62,247 nucleotides of DNA from Paenibacillus xylanilyticus (GTDB lineage: Bacteria; Bacillota; Bacilli; Paenibacillales; Paenibacillaceae): assembly GCF_013359935.1 (NCBI RefSeq), contig NZ_JABMCB010000122.1, positions 1 to 62,247 of the forward strand. The letters are read 5' to 3'. Shown piece after piece: positions 27,152-35,657 of the stretch. The position numbers were made by a program, and so were the translations under genes. Below the pieces are notes generated by a model. It was not told where the DNA came from, did no database searches, and saw only the letters and a program-made list of their open reading frames with translations. Position 1 is the stretch's first letter. Each line of letters starts with the position of its first letter.

Positions 27152-28102
27152 ATGTTCAGAACTTCAGGTATCCACCACGTTACGGCTTTTGTAGATGACG
27201 CACAGAAAAATGTTGATTTTTACGCAGGGGTATTGGCCCTTAGACTGGTGAAAAAAACAATTAACTTCGATGCACCAGATGTGTATCATCTGTATTACGG
27301 AAATGAGGACGGAGCGCCAGGTACAATCATCACCTTCTTTCCGCACCAAAATGCGATGAGAGGTGTCATTGGTTCCGGACAGACCGGAGTAACCGTATAT
27401 GCGATTCCGGCAGGAAGTCTGCCATTCTGGAAAGAACGTCTCGCTTCCTTCGATATTCCGTTTGAAAATAAAACAAGATTCGGTGAGCAATATATCCGCT
27501 TCTTCGACAAAGGCGGCCTGCTGCTTGAACTGGTCGAACGCGAAGAAGGCCAGCCAAGTCAATGGACATTCAACGGTGTGACGCCTGAGCATGCCATCAA
27601 AGGTTTTGGCGGCGCAGTACTGTTCAGCCATGTTCCTGAGAAAACCACGGACGTACTGGTCTCAATGCTCGGCCTGGAACAGGTAGGGGAAGAGAATGGA
27701 TTGATTCGCCTCCGGGCAACTGGTGACATTGGTCAAATCATCGACATTCAATCGACCGGATTCCAGCGGGGCATTGGTGGAGCGGGTACGGTGCACCACA
27801 TTGCCTGGCGTGCAAAAGACTATACAGAGCATGAACAAATGCAGCGGGATCTGGAGAAAGCAGGCTACCATCCAACCCCTGTAATTGACCGTCAATACTT
27901 CAATGCCGTGTATTTCCGGGAACCGGGAGGCATATTGTTCGAACTGGCTACTGATCCTCCGGGATTTGCACGGGATGAACCACAGGAGAGCATGGGTGAG
28001 AAACTGATGCTGCCTGATTGGTATGAACCACAGCGTGAGCAGATTGAACAGCTGCTGCCACCGATCAAAGTACGTGAATGGAAAGGAGAGTCCAAATCAT
28101 GA
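27152..28102 (+). CDS. Ring-cleaving dioxygenase, VOC superfamily (MhqE/MhqO-like)
   Basis: A 316-residue protein of two tandem glyoxalase/VOC modules. The first opens with GIHHVTAFVDDAQKNVDFYAGVLALRLVKKT; the second contains GTVHHIAWRAKD (about residue 210) and YFREPGGILFELATDPPGF (about residues 250-268), with His and Glu metal ligands. Relatives in Bacillus (MhqA, MhqE, MhqO) cleave or detoxify hydroquinone adducts under MhqR control. I start at ATG 27152 with GGGAGTGGAG upstream. The next gene overlaps by 4 bp and is MhqD-like, matching the mhqED pair of B. subtilis. Confidence 0.9.
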   Translation: MFRTSGIHHVTAFVDDAQKNVDFYAGVLALRLVKKTINFDAPDVYHLYYGNEDGAPGTIITFFPHQNAMRGVIGSGQTGVTVYAIPAGSLPFWKERLASFDIPFENKTRFGEQYIRFFDKGGLLLELVEREEGQPSQWTFNGVTPEHAIKGFGGAVLFSHVPEKTTDVLVSMLGLEQVGEENGLIRLRATGDIGQIIDIQSTGFQRGIGGAGTVHHIAWRAKDYTEHEQMQRDLEKAGYHPTPVIDRQYFNAVYFREPGGILFELATDPPGFARDEPQESMGEKLMLPDWYEPQREQIEQLLPPIKVREWKGESKS

Positions 28103-28722
28103 CCACAACCAATACGATGAAACATATCTATAAAGCAGGTGTACAGCCGGATTCCCCAACGCTGCTGCTGCTTCACGGCACAGGTGGAACAGAGAACGAT
28201 CTGGTAGGACTCGGCGAGATGATTGCACCAGGAGCAGGTATCTTGGGCGTACGCGGTAACGTGTCGGAGAACGGGATGCCCCGTTTCTTCCGCCGCCTGG
28301 CCGAAGGGGTGTTTGACGAAGAAGATCTGATCGCACGGACGGCGGAGCTGGGTGAGTTTGTGGATGCAGCTGCTGCAGAGTATGGATTCGATCGTTCCAA
28401 TGTCTTTGCACTGGGTTACTCCAACGGTGCTAACATTGCAGCAAGTTTGATGTTCCATCAGGCTGACGTATTCAAAGGAGCTATTCTGCACCACCCAATG
28501 GTACCGCTGCGCGGACTGGAGCTGCCTGATCTGAAAGGTCTGCCTGTCTTCATCGGTGCAGGAGAGAACGATCCGATCGTGCCGAGACGGGAAACGGAAG
28601 AACTTGCTTCACTTCTCAGTGGTGCAGGTGCAGATGTGCAGACTCACTGGGAGCGTCAGGGCCACCAATTGACCCGTACCGAAGCATTAGCTGCGGCAGC
28701 ATGGTTTAAATCCCAGGCATAA
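28099..28722 (+). CDS. Carboxylesterase/phospholipase family hydrolase (MhqD-like)
   Basis: A 207-residue alpha/beta hydrolase: oxyanion-hole LLLLHGTGGTENDLVGL, nucleophile Ser108 in ALGYSNGANIAASL, acid residue in IGAGENDPIVP and His in WERQGHQLT. It matches the MhqD group induced by quinone and thiol stress. The start ATG 28099 lies in an ATGA overlap with the dioxygenase, and AAAGGAGAG precedes it. The true substrate is unknown. Confidence 0.9.
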   Translation: MTTTNTMKHIYKAGVQPDSPTLLLLHGTGGTENDLVGLGEMIAPGAGILGVRGNVSENGMPRFFRRLAEGVFDEEDLIARTAELGEFVDAAAAEYGFDRSNVFALGYSNGANIAASLMFHQADVFKGAILHHPMVPLRGLELPDLKGLPVFIGAGENDPIVPRRETEELASLLSGAGADVQTHWERQGHQLTRTEALAAAAWFKSQA

Positions 28723-28781
28723 TCCTGATTTGCGGATCTGGGTTATGAATCCGGAGAAGGCAGATACCCGCAAGACAACGG

Positions 28782-28816
28782 GACAGTTTGATCTGAAAGG
28801 ATCAGGCTGTCTTTCT
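28782..28816 (+). terminator. Terminator after the dioxygenase-esterase pair
   Basis: GACAGTTTGATC pairs with GATCAGGCTGTC (one mismatch, G-U pairs), then TTTCTTT. Confidence 0.8.
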
Positions 28817-28959
28817 TTGCATATCTATCAAACGAATGAATGAAAGGCACGTGTTATGTAAACGTTACTAACCGGGTAATCATTTGAATGTCTACTACAT
28901 AAGCTTGTATGCTTACTTCATATAGTTATATAGCACCATCATGAACTGGAGGGGTTATT

Positions 28960-31251
28960 ATGGAACGAAACATCAGGGAACTGGTACAGCAGATGACACT
29001 GGAAGAAAAAGCGGGCATGTGCTCAGGATTGGACTTTTGGTATCTAAAAGGGGTGGAGCGTCTCGGTATCCCATCCATCATGGTGACAGACGGGCCGCAT
29101 GGTTTGCGGAAACAGGACGGAAGCGCGGATCATCTGGGCTTGACGTCGAGTGTGCCAGCGACCTGTTTCCCATCCGCAGCAGGGTTGGCCAGCTCTTGGG
29201 ACATTGAGCTGGCGCGTCAGGTTGGCGTTGCGCTGGGTGAGGAATGTCAGGCCGAAGAAGTGGGTGTATTGCTGGGGCCAGGCGTTAATATTAAGCGTTC
29301 GCCACTGGGCGGACGGAATTTTGAATACTTTTCCGAGGATCCGTTCTTGTCTACACGCATGGCTACCGGCCATATCCAAGGTGTACAAAGTCAGGGTGTG
29401 GGTACATCACTGAAACACTTTGCGGCAAACAATCAGGAGGAGCGGCGCATGTCGATTGATGCGGTGGTGGATGAGCGTACGCTCCGTGAGATTTATCTTG
29501 CCAGCTTCGAAGGTGCGGTGAAAGACGGCCAGCCATGGACGGTCATGTGCTCCTACAATAAGGTGAACGGCACGTATGCGGGAGAAAATGAATGGTTGCT
29601 TACCGATATTCTTAAGGATGAGTGGGGACATGAAGGTCTCGTCGTTTCAGACTGGGGTGCTGTGAATGAACGTGCGGATGCGCTTGCCGCAGGACTTGAG
29701 CTTGAGATGCCCGCAAGCGGTGGAATCGGAGAACGCAAGGTGATCGATGCAGTTGAGAGCGGAAATCTGCCGCTGGACAAGCTGGACCGGGCCGTAGAAC
29801 GGCTGCTTACACTTATCTTCAAGGCAGTGGATCAGCAGCGAAAGGGGGCGACCTACAACAAGGAGGAGCACCATCAGCTTGCCCGTAAGGTTGCATCGGA
29901 GAGTATGGTTTTGCTGAAAAATGAAGATCAGCTGCTTCCGTTGAAACGTGAAGGAAAGCTGGCACTGATTGGGGCCTTTGCCCGCAAACCGCGCTTTCAG
30001 GGCGGAGGAAGCTCCCACATCAATCCGACCAAAGTCGATGATATTGTCGAAGAGATAACACGGATTGCAGGAACGGAGACACAAATCTCTTATGCCCTGG
30101 GTTACCGTATTGAATCGGATGATGTGGATGATCAGCTTATGGCAGAAGCGATTCAGGCTGCAAAGGATACGGATACAGCGGTCGTTTTTGTCGGTTTACC
30201 CGACCGCTACGAATCCGAGGGATATGACCGATCCCATCTGCGTCTGCCAGATAACCATATCCGGCTGATCGAAGAGGTAGCCAAGGTCCAGCCGCGTATT
30301 ATTGTGGTGCTCAGCAACGGTTCGCCAGTGGAGATGCCTTGGCTTTCTCAAGTGAAAGCCGTGCTCGAAGCCTATCTGGGCGGGCAGGCTGTTGGAGGAG
30401 CGATTGCAGACCTGTTGTATGGTGAGGCAAATCCGTCTGGCAAATTGGCCGAGACGTTCCCTGCCCAGCTGAGCCATAATCCATCTTTCCTTAACTTCCC
30501 GGGTGAAGGGGACCGGGTGGAATACAAGGAGGGTATTTTTGTAGGCTATCGGTACTATGACAAGAAACAGATCAAGCCGCTATTTCCGTTTGGCTATGGA
30601 CTGAGCTATACGACATTCGAATATACCGACCTATCCGTGAACCGGAATGAACTAACGGACCAGGATGAAGTTGAAGTGCGCGTGAACATCACCAATACAG
30701 GAGCCAGAGCAGGCAAAGAAATTGTGCAGCTGTACATTAGTGATGTGGAAAGTACAGTGATTCGTCCGGTGAAGGAATTGAAGGCATTTGCCAAAGTGGA
30801 ATTGGAGCCGGGAGCTTCCGAGGTGGTTCGTTTTACGCTGAACAAACGCTCATTTGCTTACTACAATGTGGATTTGAAAGACTGGCATGTGGAGACCGGG
30901 GAGTTTGATATTCAAGTGGGCAGCTCTTCAAGGGACATTCATCTCCAAACACGTGTGAAAGTGGAGTCCACGGCAACATTTATTCCCACATATACACGGA
31001 ATAGTACGCTTGGCGATATTCAGCGCGATCCGGTGAACAAGAAGCTATTGGAGCAAGTGCTGCAGCAATTCCAGAAAGCCAGTGGCATGGGGGGCGATGA
31101 TGCGGGTGACCACGCCGACATGATGGCTGCTATGATGAAATATATGCCGCTGCGTGCACTGGTCGCTTTCAGTGGGGGAGCGATGAGCGAAGAAGCGATG
31201 AATCAATTGCTGGATCAGTTGAACCGTAAAGATCATGGAATCCGAGCCTGA
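28960..31251 (+). CDS. Glycoside hydrolase family 3 beta-glycosidase
   Basis: A 763-residue GH3 enzyme without a signal peptide, so probably cytoplasmic. Domains: TIM-barrel GH3-N (residues 1-300) with [17 protein letters not shown] and the nucleophile Asp231 in [16 protein letters not shown]3-C alpha/beta sandwich (about 320-545) with [10 protein letters not shown]; Fn3-like domain (about 575-650: [16 protein letters not shown] motif and [14 protein letters not shown]). A 100-residue C-terminal extension rich in Met and Asp follows and is not part of the usual core. It probably acts on oligosaccharide beta-glucosides; specificity is not readable. GGAGGGG precedes the ATG. Confidence 0.92.
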   Translation: MERNIRELVQQMTLEEKAGMCSGLDFWYLKGVERLGIPSIMVTDGPHGLRKQDGSADHLGLTSSVPATCFPSAAGLASSWDIELARQVGVALGEECQAEEVGVLLGPGVNIKRSPLGGRNFEYFSEDPFLSTRMATGHIQGVQSQGVGTSLKHFAANNQEERRMSIDAVVDERTLREIYLASFEGAVKDGQPWTVMCSYNKVNGTYAGENEWLLTDILKDEWGHEGLVVSDWGAVNERADALAAGLELEMPASGGIGERKVIDAVESGNLPLDKLDRAVERLLTLIFKAVDQQRKGATYNKEEHHQLARKVASESMVLLKNEDQLLPLKREGKLALIGAFARKPRFQGGGSSHINPTKVDDIVEEITRIAGTETQISYALGYRIESDDVDDQLMAEAIQAAKDTDTAVVFVGLPDRYESEGYDRSHLRLPDNHIRLIEEVAKVQPRIIVVLSNGSPVEMPWLSQVKAVLEAYLGGQAVGGAIADLLYGEANPSGKLAETFPAQLSHNPSFLNFPGEGDRVEYKEGIFVGYRYYDKKQIKPLFPFGYGLSYTTFEYTDLSVNRNELTDQDEVEVRVNITNTGARAGKEIVQLYISDVESTVIRPVKELKAFAKVELEPGASEVVRFTLNKRSFAYYNVDLKDWHVETGEFDIQVGSSSRDIHLQTRVKVESTATFIPTYTRNSTLGDIQRDPVNKKLLEQVLQQFQKASGMGGDDAGDHADMMAAMMKYMPLRALVAFSGGAMSEEAMNQLLDQLNRKDHGIRA

Positions 31252-31325
31252 TACATGAATGAGATTGCAGTTAATGAATGCAATACGAAAGGAATATTGA
31301 ACGTTGATTCGCCAGTCTAATATGG

Positions 31326-31356
31326 ACCCGATCCTTGAACGGATCGGGTTTTTGGT
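31326..31356 (+). terminator. Terminator after the GH3 gene
   Basis: ACCCGATCC (31326-31334) pairs with GGATCGGGT (31341-31349), then TTTT. Confidence 0.9.
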
Positions 31357-31394
31357 TTGCATTTACAGGAGGGGATATCCTATACTTAAGTAAT

Positions 31395-31409
31395 TGATAA
31401 TCATTTTCA
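31395..31409 (+). promoter_or_regulatory. Fur-box-like site
   Basis: TGATAATCATTTTCA is a 7-1-7 inverted repeat differing at one position from the Bacillus Fur core TGATAATNATTATCA. It lies about 57 bp before the ribosome binding region of the next gene, which would then be iron-regulated. Confidence 0.6.
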
Positions 31410-31465
31410 ATTAGGTCGATATTTTATTGAAATGACGATATGCGTAATCAGGGCAGGAGGAGACC

Positions 31466-32356
31466 ATGAACTCTACTCATTCCAACCACTCGTATGGTTC
31501 AAGTGCATTTTTTCAGACACGGGATGGCCGCAAACTTCATTATATGTCCAAAGGAACCGGTAAACCGACCATTATATTTGAGTCAGGGATGGGCTTCTCC
31601 AGGTCCACGTGGGGTCTCGTGGCGCCACACGTGGCTGAGCAGACACAGTCTGTCGTTTATGACCGTTCGGGTCTAGGCCGGAGTGAGGCCGACTCGGAAC
31701 AGCGGAATCTGCGCAGGTTGGCAGAGGATCTGGGAGATCTGTTGACCGCACTCGGACCAGGTCCGTTCATTCTGGTGGGACACAGCTGGGGAGGTCCGAT
31801 TGTAAGGGCCGCAGCTGCTGCAGATCTTTCGCGTATTCGAGGAATCATTCTGGTGGATCCTTCGGACGAGAACTGTGAGTTGTATTTCTCGGCTTTGGCC
31901 AGAGCCAGTTTTGCCATGAACCGTTTTTTAATGCCCTTGATGGCACGTACAGGTATGTATCGGAAGATGGGCAGCAAGCCAGGGTTTGTCCAACCAGAGG
32001 ATGTTGCGCAGGATCACCACAAGGAAGACTTTACGGTGCAGGCCGCACAAACGATGGTCGCAGAGTCGGTGCCGTTTCTGAATGATTTGGCCTTATTACG
32101 ACATACCCCTCCTGAGCTGGGGGAGCTGGAAGTCAGCATCATCTCCGGTACAAAAGCGGGCAAGGGAGAACAAAAAATAAGACCTGCCGTCGTATCAGCT
32201 CACCGTCAGAGTGTTGACGGACTCGCCAAAGCCAAATGGATGGAAGCGGATCAATCCGGTCATATGGTCATGTTTAGCGAACCACAGATTATTATTGATG
32301 AAATATTGCGGATGGCAAATGACTCACCCCGAGGCGCAAGGGCAGGGCAAAAGTGA
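31466..32356 (+). CDS. Alpha/beta hydrolase
   Basis: A 296-residue hydrolase with the HG-type oxyanion region replaced by ESGMGFSRSTW, the nucleophile Ser107 in LVGHSWGGPIV, VDPSDENCE for the acid strand and a late QSGHMVMFSEP carrying the catalytic His. No signal peptide. AGGAGG is at the right distance from the ATG. A Fur-like box upstream raises the possibility of a siderophore-ester hydrolase; nothing in the protein itself proves that. Confidence 0.82.
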   Translation: MNSTHSNHSYGSSAFFQTRDGRKLHYMSKGTGKPTIIFESGMGFSRSTWGLVAPHVAEQTQSVVYDRSGLGRSEADSEQRNLRRLAEDLGDLLTALGPGPFILVGHSWGGPIVRAAAAADLSRIRGIILVDPSDENCELYFSALARASFAMNRFLMPLMARTGMYRKMGSKPGFVQPEDVAQDHHKEDFTVQAAQTMVAESVPFLNDLALLRHTPPELGELEVSIISGTKAGKGEQKIRPAVVSAHRQSVDGLAKAKWMEADQSGHMVMFSEPQIIIDEILRMANDSPRGARAGQK

Positions 32357-32418
32357 TACAATAAATAAAAAAGCAATGCTTGCATTGCCAACCAAGATAA
32401 GCGGAGTGTGGAGAAGAG

Positions 32419-33711
32419 ATGAAACCAGTGGAACAAGAATCAACGGGAAACAAAAGTTCCGGCCAAGCCGGTGTTGGCATGGAAGATATCGTACGTGCAC
32501 ATCATGTGCTGCGTGAAGTTATTGTAAGAACGCCGCTGCAGCGTGATGCTGTTTTGTCGGCCAAATATAATTGCAATGTGTATCTCAAGCGGGAAGATCT
32601 GCAAGTGGTGCGCTCCTTCAAAATCCGTGGTGCCTACAACATGATTCGCAGTTTGACCCCGGATGAGATGGAGAAAGGCATTGTCTGCGCAAGTGCAGGA
32701 AACCATGCCCAGGGTGTTGCCTTTTCCTGTAATGCGCTCGGAATTAACGGCAAAATCTTCATGCCGAGCACCACGCCGAATCAGAAGGTGAAACAGGTAC
32801 GACGCTTCGGCGGCAGCAACGTGGAAGTGGTATTGATCGGAGATACGTATGATGATGCCTATGCAGAAGCAATGCGTGCATGTGACGAACAGGGCATGAC
32901 ATTTATCCATCCGTTTGATCAGCCGAAGATTATTGCAGGCAACGGGACGGTAGCGATGGAGATCATGGAGAGTCTGGATGAGAATGCAGATTATGTATTT
33001 GTCACCATTGGTGGCGGTGGGCTCGCTGCTGGGGTCGGAACCTACATGAAGACCGTCAGCCCGGAAACGCGCATGATTGGTGTCGAGCCTCTTGGCGCAG
33101 CTTCAATGAGCGAGGCGATGTTCCGCAAACAGGTTGTTACGCTGGATGATATCGATAAATTCGTGGATGGAGCTGCGGTGAAACGGGTAGGCGATCTGAC
33201 CTACAACATCTGCAGCAGCACGCTGGATGATATTGTGAAAGTGCCTGAAGGCAAAGCCTGCACCACCATTTTGGAGCTGTATAATGAAAATGCAATCGTG
33301 GTCGAACCTGCCGGTTCACTGGCTGTTGCCGCACTGGAGCAATACCGTGAGCAAATTGTAGGCAAAACCGTTGTCTGCGTCATTAGCGGTGGGAACAACG
33401 ATATCGACCGGATGCAGGAGATCAAGGAACGTTCCCTGATTTATGAAGGCTTGAAATATTACTTCATGGTCAATTTCCCGCAGCGCGCAGGCGCTTTGCG
33501 TGAATTCCTGGAGGAAGTGCTCGGCCCGAACGATGACATCACCCGTTTTGAGTATACGAAGAAGCACGACAAAGAAAATGGCCCTGCCCTTGTTGGCATT
33601 GAGCTGATGTACAAGGAAGATTATCAGCCTCTGATTGAACGCATGAATCGCAAAGGCATTGCCTATACCGAGCTGAACAAAAACCTGAACCTGTTCAACA
33701 TGTTAATCTGA
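32419..33711 (+). CDS. ilvA: Threonine dehydratase, biosynthetic type
   Basis: IlvA deaminates threonine to 2-oxobutyrate, the first step to isoleucine. Seen: the PLP lysine (Lys68) in RSFKIRGAYNM, SAGNHAQGVAFSCNALG, the phosphate-binding TIGGGGLAAGV (about residues 195-205) and a single C-terminal ACT-like regulatory domain (from about residue 350, YYFMVNFPQRAGALREFLEE). The 430-residue length fits the Bacillus type. It is followed by a GNAT gene sharing one base with its stop codon. Confidence 0.95.
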   Translation: MKPVEQESTGNKSSGQAGVGMEDIVRAHHVLREVIVRTPLQRDAVLSAKYNCNVYLKREDLQVVRSFKIRGAYNMIRSLTPDEMEKGIVCASAGNHAQGVAFSCNALGINGKIFMPSTTPNQKVKQVRRFGGSNVEVVLIGDTYDDAYAEAMRACDEQGMTFIHPFDQPKIIAGNGTVAMEIMESLDENADYVFVTIGGGGLAAGVGTYMKTVSPETRMIGVEPLGAASMSEAMFRKQVVTLDDIDKFVDGAAVKRVGDLTYNICSSTLDDIVKVPEGKACTTILELYNENAIVVEPAGSLAVAALEQYREQIVGKTVVCVISGGNNDIDRMQEIKERSLIYEGLKYYFMVNFPQRAGALREFLEEVLGPNDDITRFEYTKKHDKENGPALVGIELMYKEDYQPLIERMNRKGIAYTELNKNLNLFNMLI

Positions 33712-34313
33712 TGAATCATTCCATGATGCACCCAAATACGAATGAGCCCCAGCTGCAGCTGCGACCAGCTCGAAGAGAGGATGCAGATCAGGTCATCCCG
33801 CTGCTCTATCAGGCGATTGGAGACATCGCATATGCTCTGGCAGGTGAGGGTAATCATGAGCAGGCGATGCAGGTTCTGCAGCAGTTTTATGTGCAGGAGG
33901 ATAACCGGATTAGCTATCGTCATGTAACGGTGATGGTGCAAGATGAAGAAGTTGCCGGAATTCTCGTAGCCTATGACGGCAGTGAGGCGGACCGTCTGGA
34001 CCAGCCGATTCTGGATCGGCCAGGACGCAGCCAGGATGAGAAGTATGTATTGGTCAAAGAAACCCGTCCCGGTGAGTATTATTTGGATACTCTTTCGGTA
34101 AGTGAAAAGTATCAGGGACAGGGCATCGGGCGAGCCCTAATGGCTGCTTTTGAGCAGCAGGGAAGGGAACTCGGGCACACTCAAGCAGCCCTTATTGTTG
34201 AACGCGATAATGGGCGTGCCTTGATGCTGTATGAACGGCAGGGATACACGAAGGACGATGTACTCGTGATTGCAGGACATGAATATAACCATATGGTCAA
34301 GCCGCTTCAATAG
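33711..34313 (+). CDS. GNAT family N-acetyltransferase
   Basis: A 200-residue acetyltransferase. The GNAT fold is visible in LRPARREDADQVIPLLYQA at the start, DTLSVSEKYQGQGIGRALM (about residues 126-144, acetyl-CoA pyrophosphate loop QGQGIG) and LIVERDNGRALMLYERQGY. The substrate is unknown. The ATGA junction with ilvA implies coupled translation. Confidence 0.88.
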   Translation: MNHSMMHPNTNEPQLQLRPARREDADQVIPLLYQAIGDIAYALAGEGNHEQAMQVLQQFYVQEDNRISYRHVTVMVQDEEVAGILVAYDGSEADRLDQPILDRPGRSQDEKYVLVKETRPGEYYLDTLSVSEKYQGQGIGRALMAAFEQQGRELGHTQAALIVERDNGRALMLYERQGYTKDDVLVIAGHEYNHMVKPLQ

Positions 34314-34328
34314 GTTTGATTGCATTGA

Positions 34329-34365
34329 AAAACCGCCATAGGAGCTTATCCTGTGGCGGTTTTGT
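34329..34365. terminator. Bidirectional terminator between convergent genes
   Basis: AAAACCGCCATAGGA pairs with TCCTGTGGCGGTTTT across the loop GCTTA; the T run serves the + strand and the A run the - strand. Confidence 0.9.
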
Positions 34366-34402
34366 TTTGAATCAGGCACACATCATTCATGGGATTAACG
34401 CT

Positions 34403-35371
34403 TCAGAATCCGGTATAGTCCGTGGTCGGAACTTTCTGATCCAGCCACTCTTCCACAGCGGTCGTCCTTTGGTATTTTGCTTCAGTGACGATATCCATAA
34501 AGGCACCTAGTTTAGCCAGGAAGTCACTATCTTCGGATGCGTTTCGTTGTAGAACAGCCTTGTACCCTTTCTGGGCGTTCGCCACCATGGTGTTCGTTTC
34601 ATAGTCAAACAGCGGAGTATTATTCAGGCCATAAAATGTATACAGCGTGTAATTGTTCAGCAAATTTCGGACTTGTTTGACCCGATTGGACTTCGGATAA
34701 TCCTGCAGAAACCGTTCCTGATTCAATGCCCGATTCAGAATCTCCTGATAACCAATGATCAGTGCTCCATCCTCTGCAGCCAAATTGCTTGTTTCAACGG
34801 CCATGATATTGATGTACTGCTTGATGTCCGGTTTGACATCCGAATTATATTTTTGAAAGGCCATATAATTCATGATCGGATAGAGGGAACCTTCCAACAT
34901 GACGAGGCGATAGCCGCTGTCCCGGGCTTCTTTTAACAATGAACGGAGTTCAGGGTCTTTGGTGCGCTCCATCAGTTGGGTGAAACTGTCGTTCCACTTG
35001 TACACTTTGATCATTTTGTCCTGAACATTAGGAACCAACATGCGGTCCGTCATGGTTGTTAAGCCCTTGATGCGGGCATTCTCCAGCTGCAAAACCATCA
35101 AGGTAGCGTGATGGGTTGTCACTTTATGAATATTGGATTCCAGATAGGTGTCAGCGCCAGATAAGCCGTTCTTTTTTTTGAGTATGGATTGAAAGGTATT
35201 ATAAATGACCGTTGAACTGCTGGTGGTTACTTTGGCATCGGAATCAGAGGGGGCTGCAGCAGCCATTCCCGTTAAACCCGTGCCACCGGTCTGCATCAAT
35301 ACAGCAACGGCTGTGACTGTCATGAGCATACGGAGCCCTTTGCTTCTGGCAGATGAGTACAATGATGTCAT
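34403..35371 (-). CDS. Exported protein of unknown function
   Basis: A 322-residue protein with a clear signal peptide (MLMTVTAVAVLMQTGGTGLTG then AAA, about residues 15-41). The mature part is mostly helical and charged, with no catalytic motif I know: segments such as MIKVYKWNDSFTQLMERTK and QERFLQDYPKSNRVKQVRN. It lies divergent from the 1071-residue surface protein, with which it shares a 286-bp promoter region. I do not recognise the family. Confidence 0.75.
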   Translation of the reverse strand: MTSLYSSARSKGLRMLMTVTAVAVLMQTGGTGLTGMAAAAPSDSDAKVTTSSSTVIYNTFQSILKKKNGLSGADTYLESNIHKVTTHHATLMVLQLENARIKGLTTMTDRMLVPNVQDKMIKVYKWNDSFTQLMERTKDPELRSLLKEARDSGYRLVMLEGSLYPIMNYMAFQKYNSDVKPDIKQYINIMAVETSNLAAEDGALIIGYQEILNRALNQERFLQDYPKSNRVKQVRNLLNNYTLYTFYGLNNTPLFDYETNTMVANAQKGYKAVLQRNASEDSDFLAKLGAFMDIVTEAKYQRTTAVEEWLDQKVPTTDYTGF

Positions 35372-35543
35372 TGTTATAAACCTCCCGTAGATTTTGAAAA
35401 TGATAAACTGAATGATTCTTTATACATTAACCCAATTTACGAAGGATGTTGTTTCGGAATAATGACAAAATGTTCTGTTATTTTTAACCTTTCACAGGTA
35501 GATGATGGAAGGACTTTTCTGCGAAAATATTTTTTGAGCGATT

Positions 35544-35570
35544 GGAAACTTTTGTTCAGGTCCAGACGTC
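35544..35570 (+). promoter_or_regulatory. Possible ECF-sigma promoter of the surface protein
   Basis: GGAAAC at 35544-35549 followed by TTTT, a 17-bp spacer and CGTC at 35567-35570 resembles the extracytoplasmic-function promoters (SigW/SigX/SigM class, TGAAAC-N16/17-CGTC) of Bacillus. It would give a leader of about 80 bases before the ATG at 35658. Confidence 0.5.
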
Positions 35571-35657
35571 TTAGATGTGCACAGGAAATTACAGGAATAA
35601 ATCAAGTGAAAGACGCTCTAAATACATTTAACTAAGAAGAGAATGGGGATATTCAAT

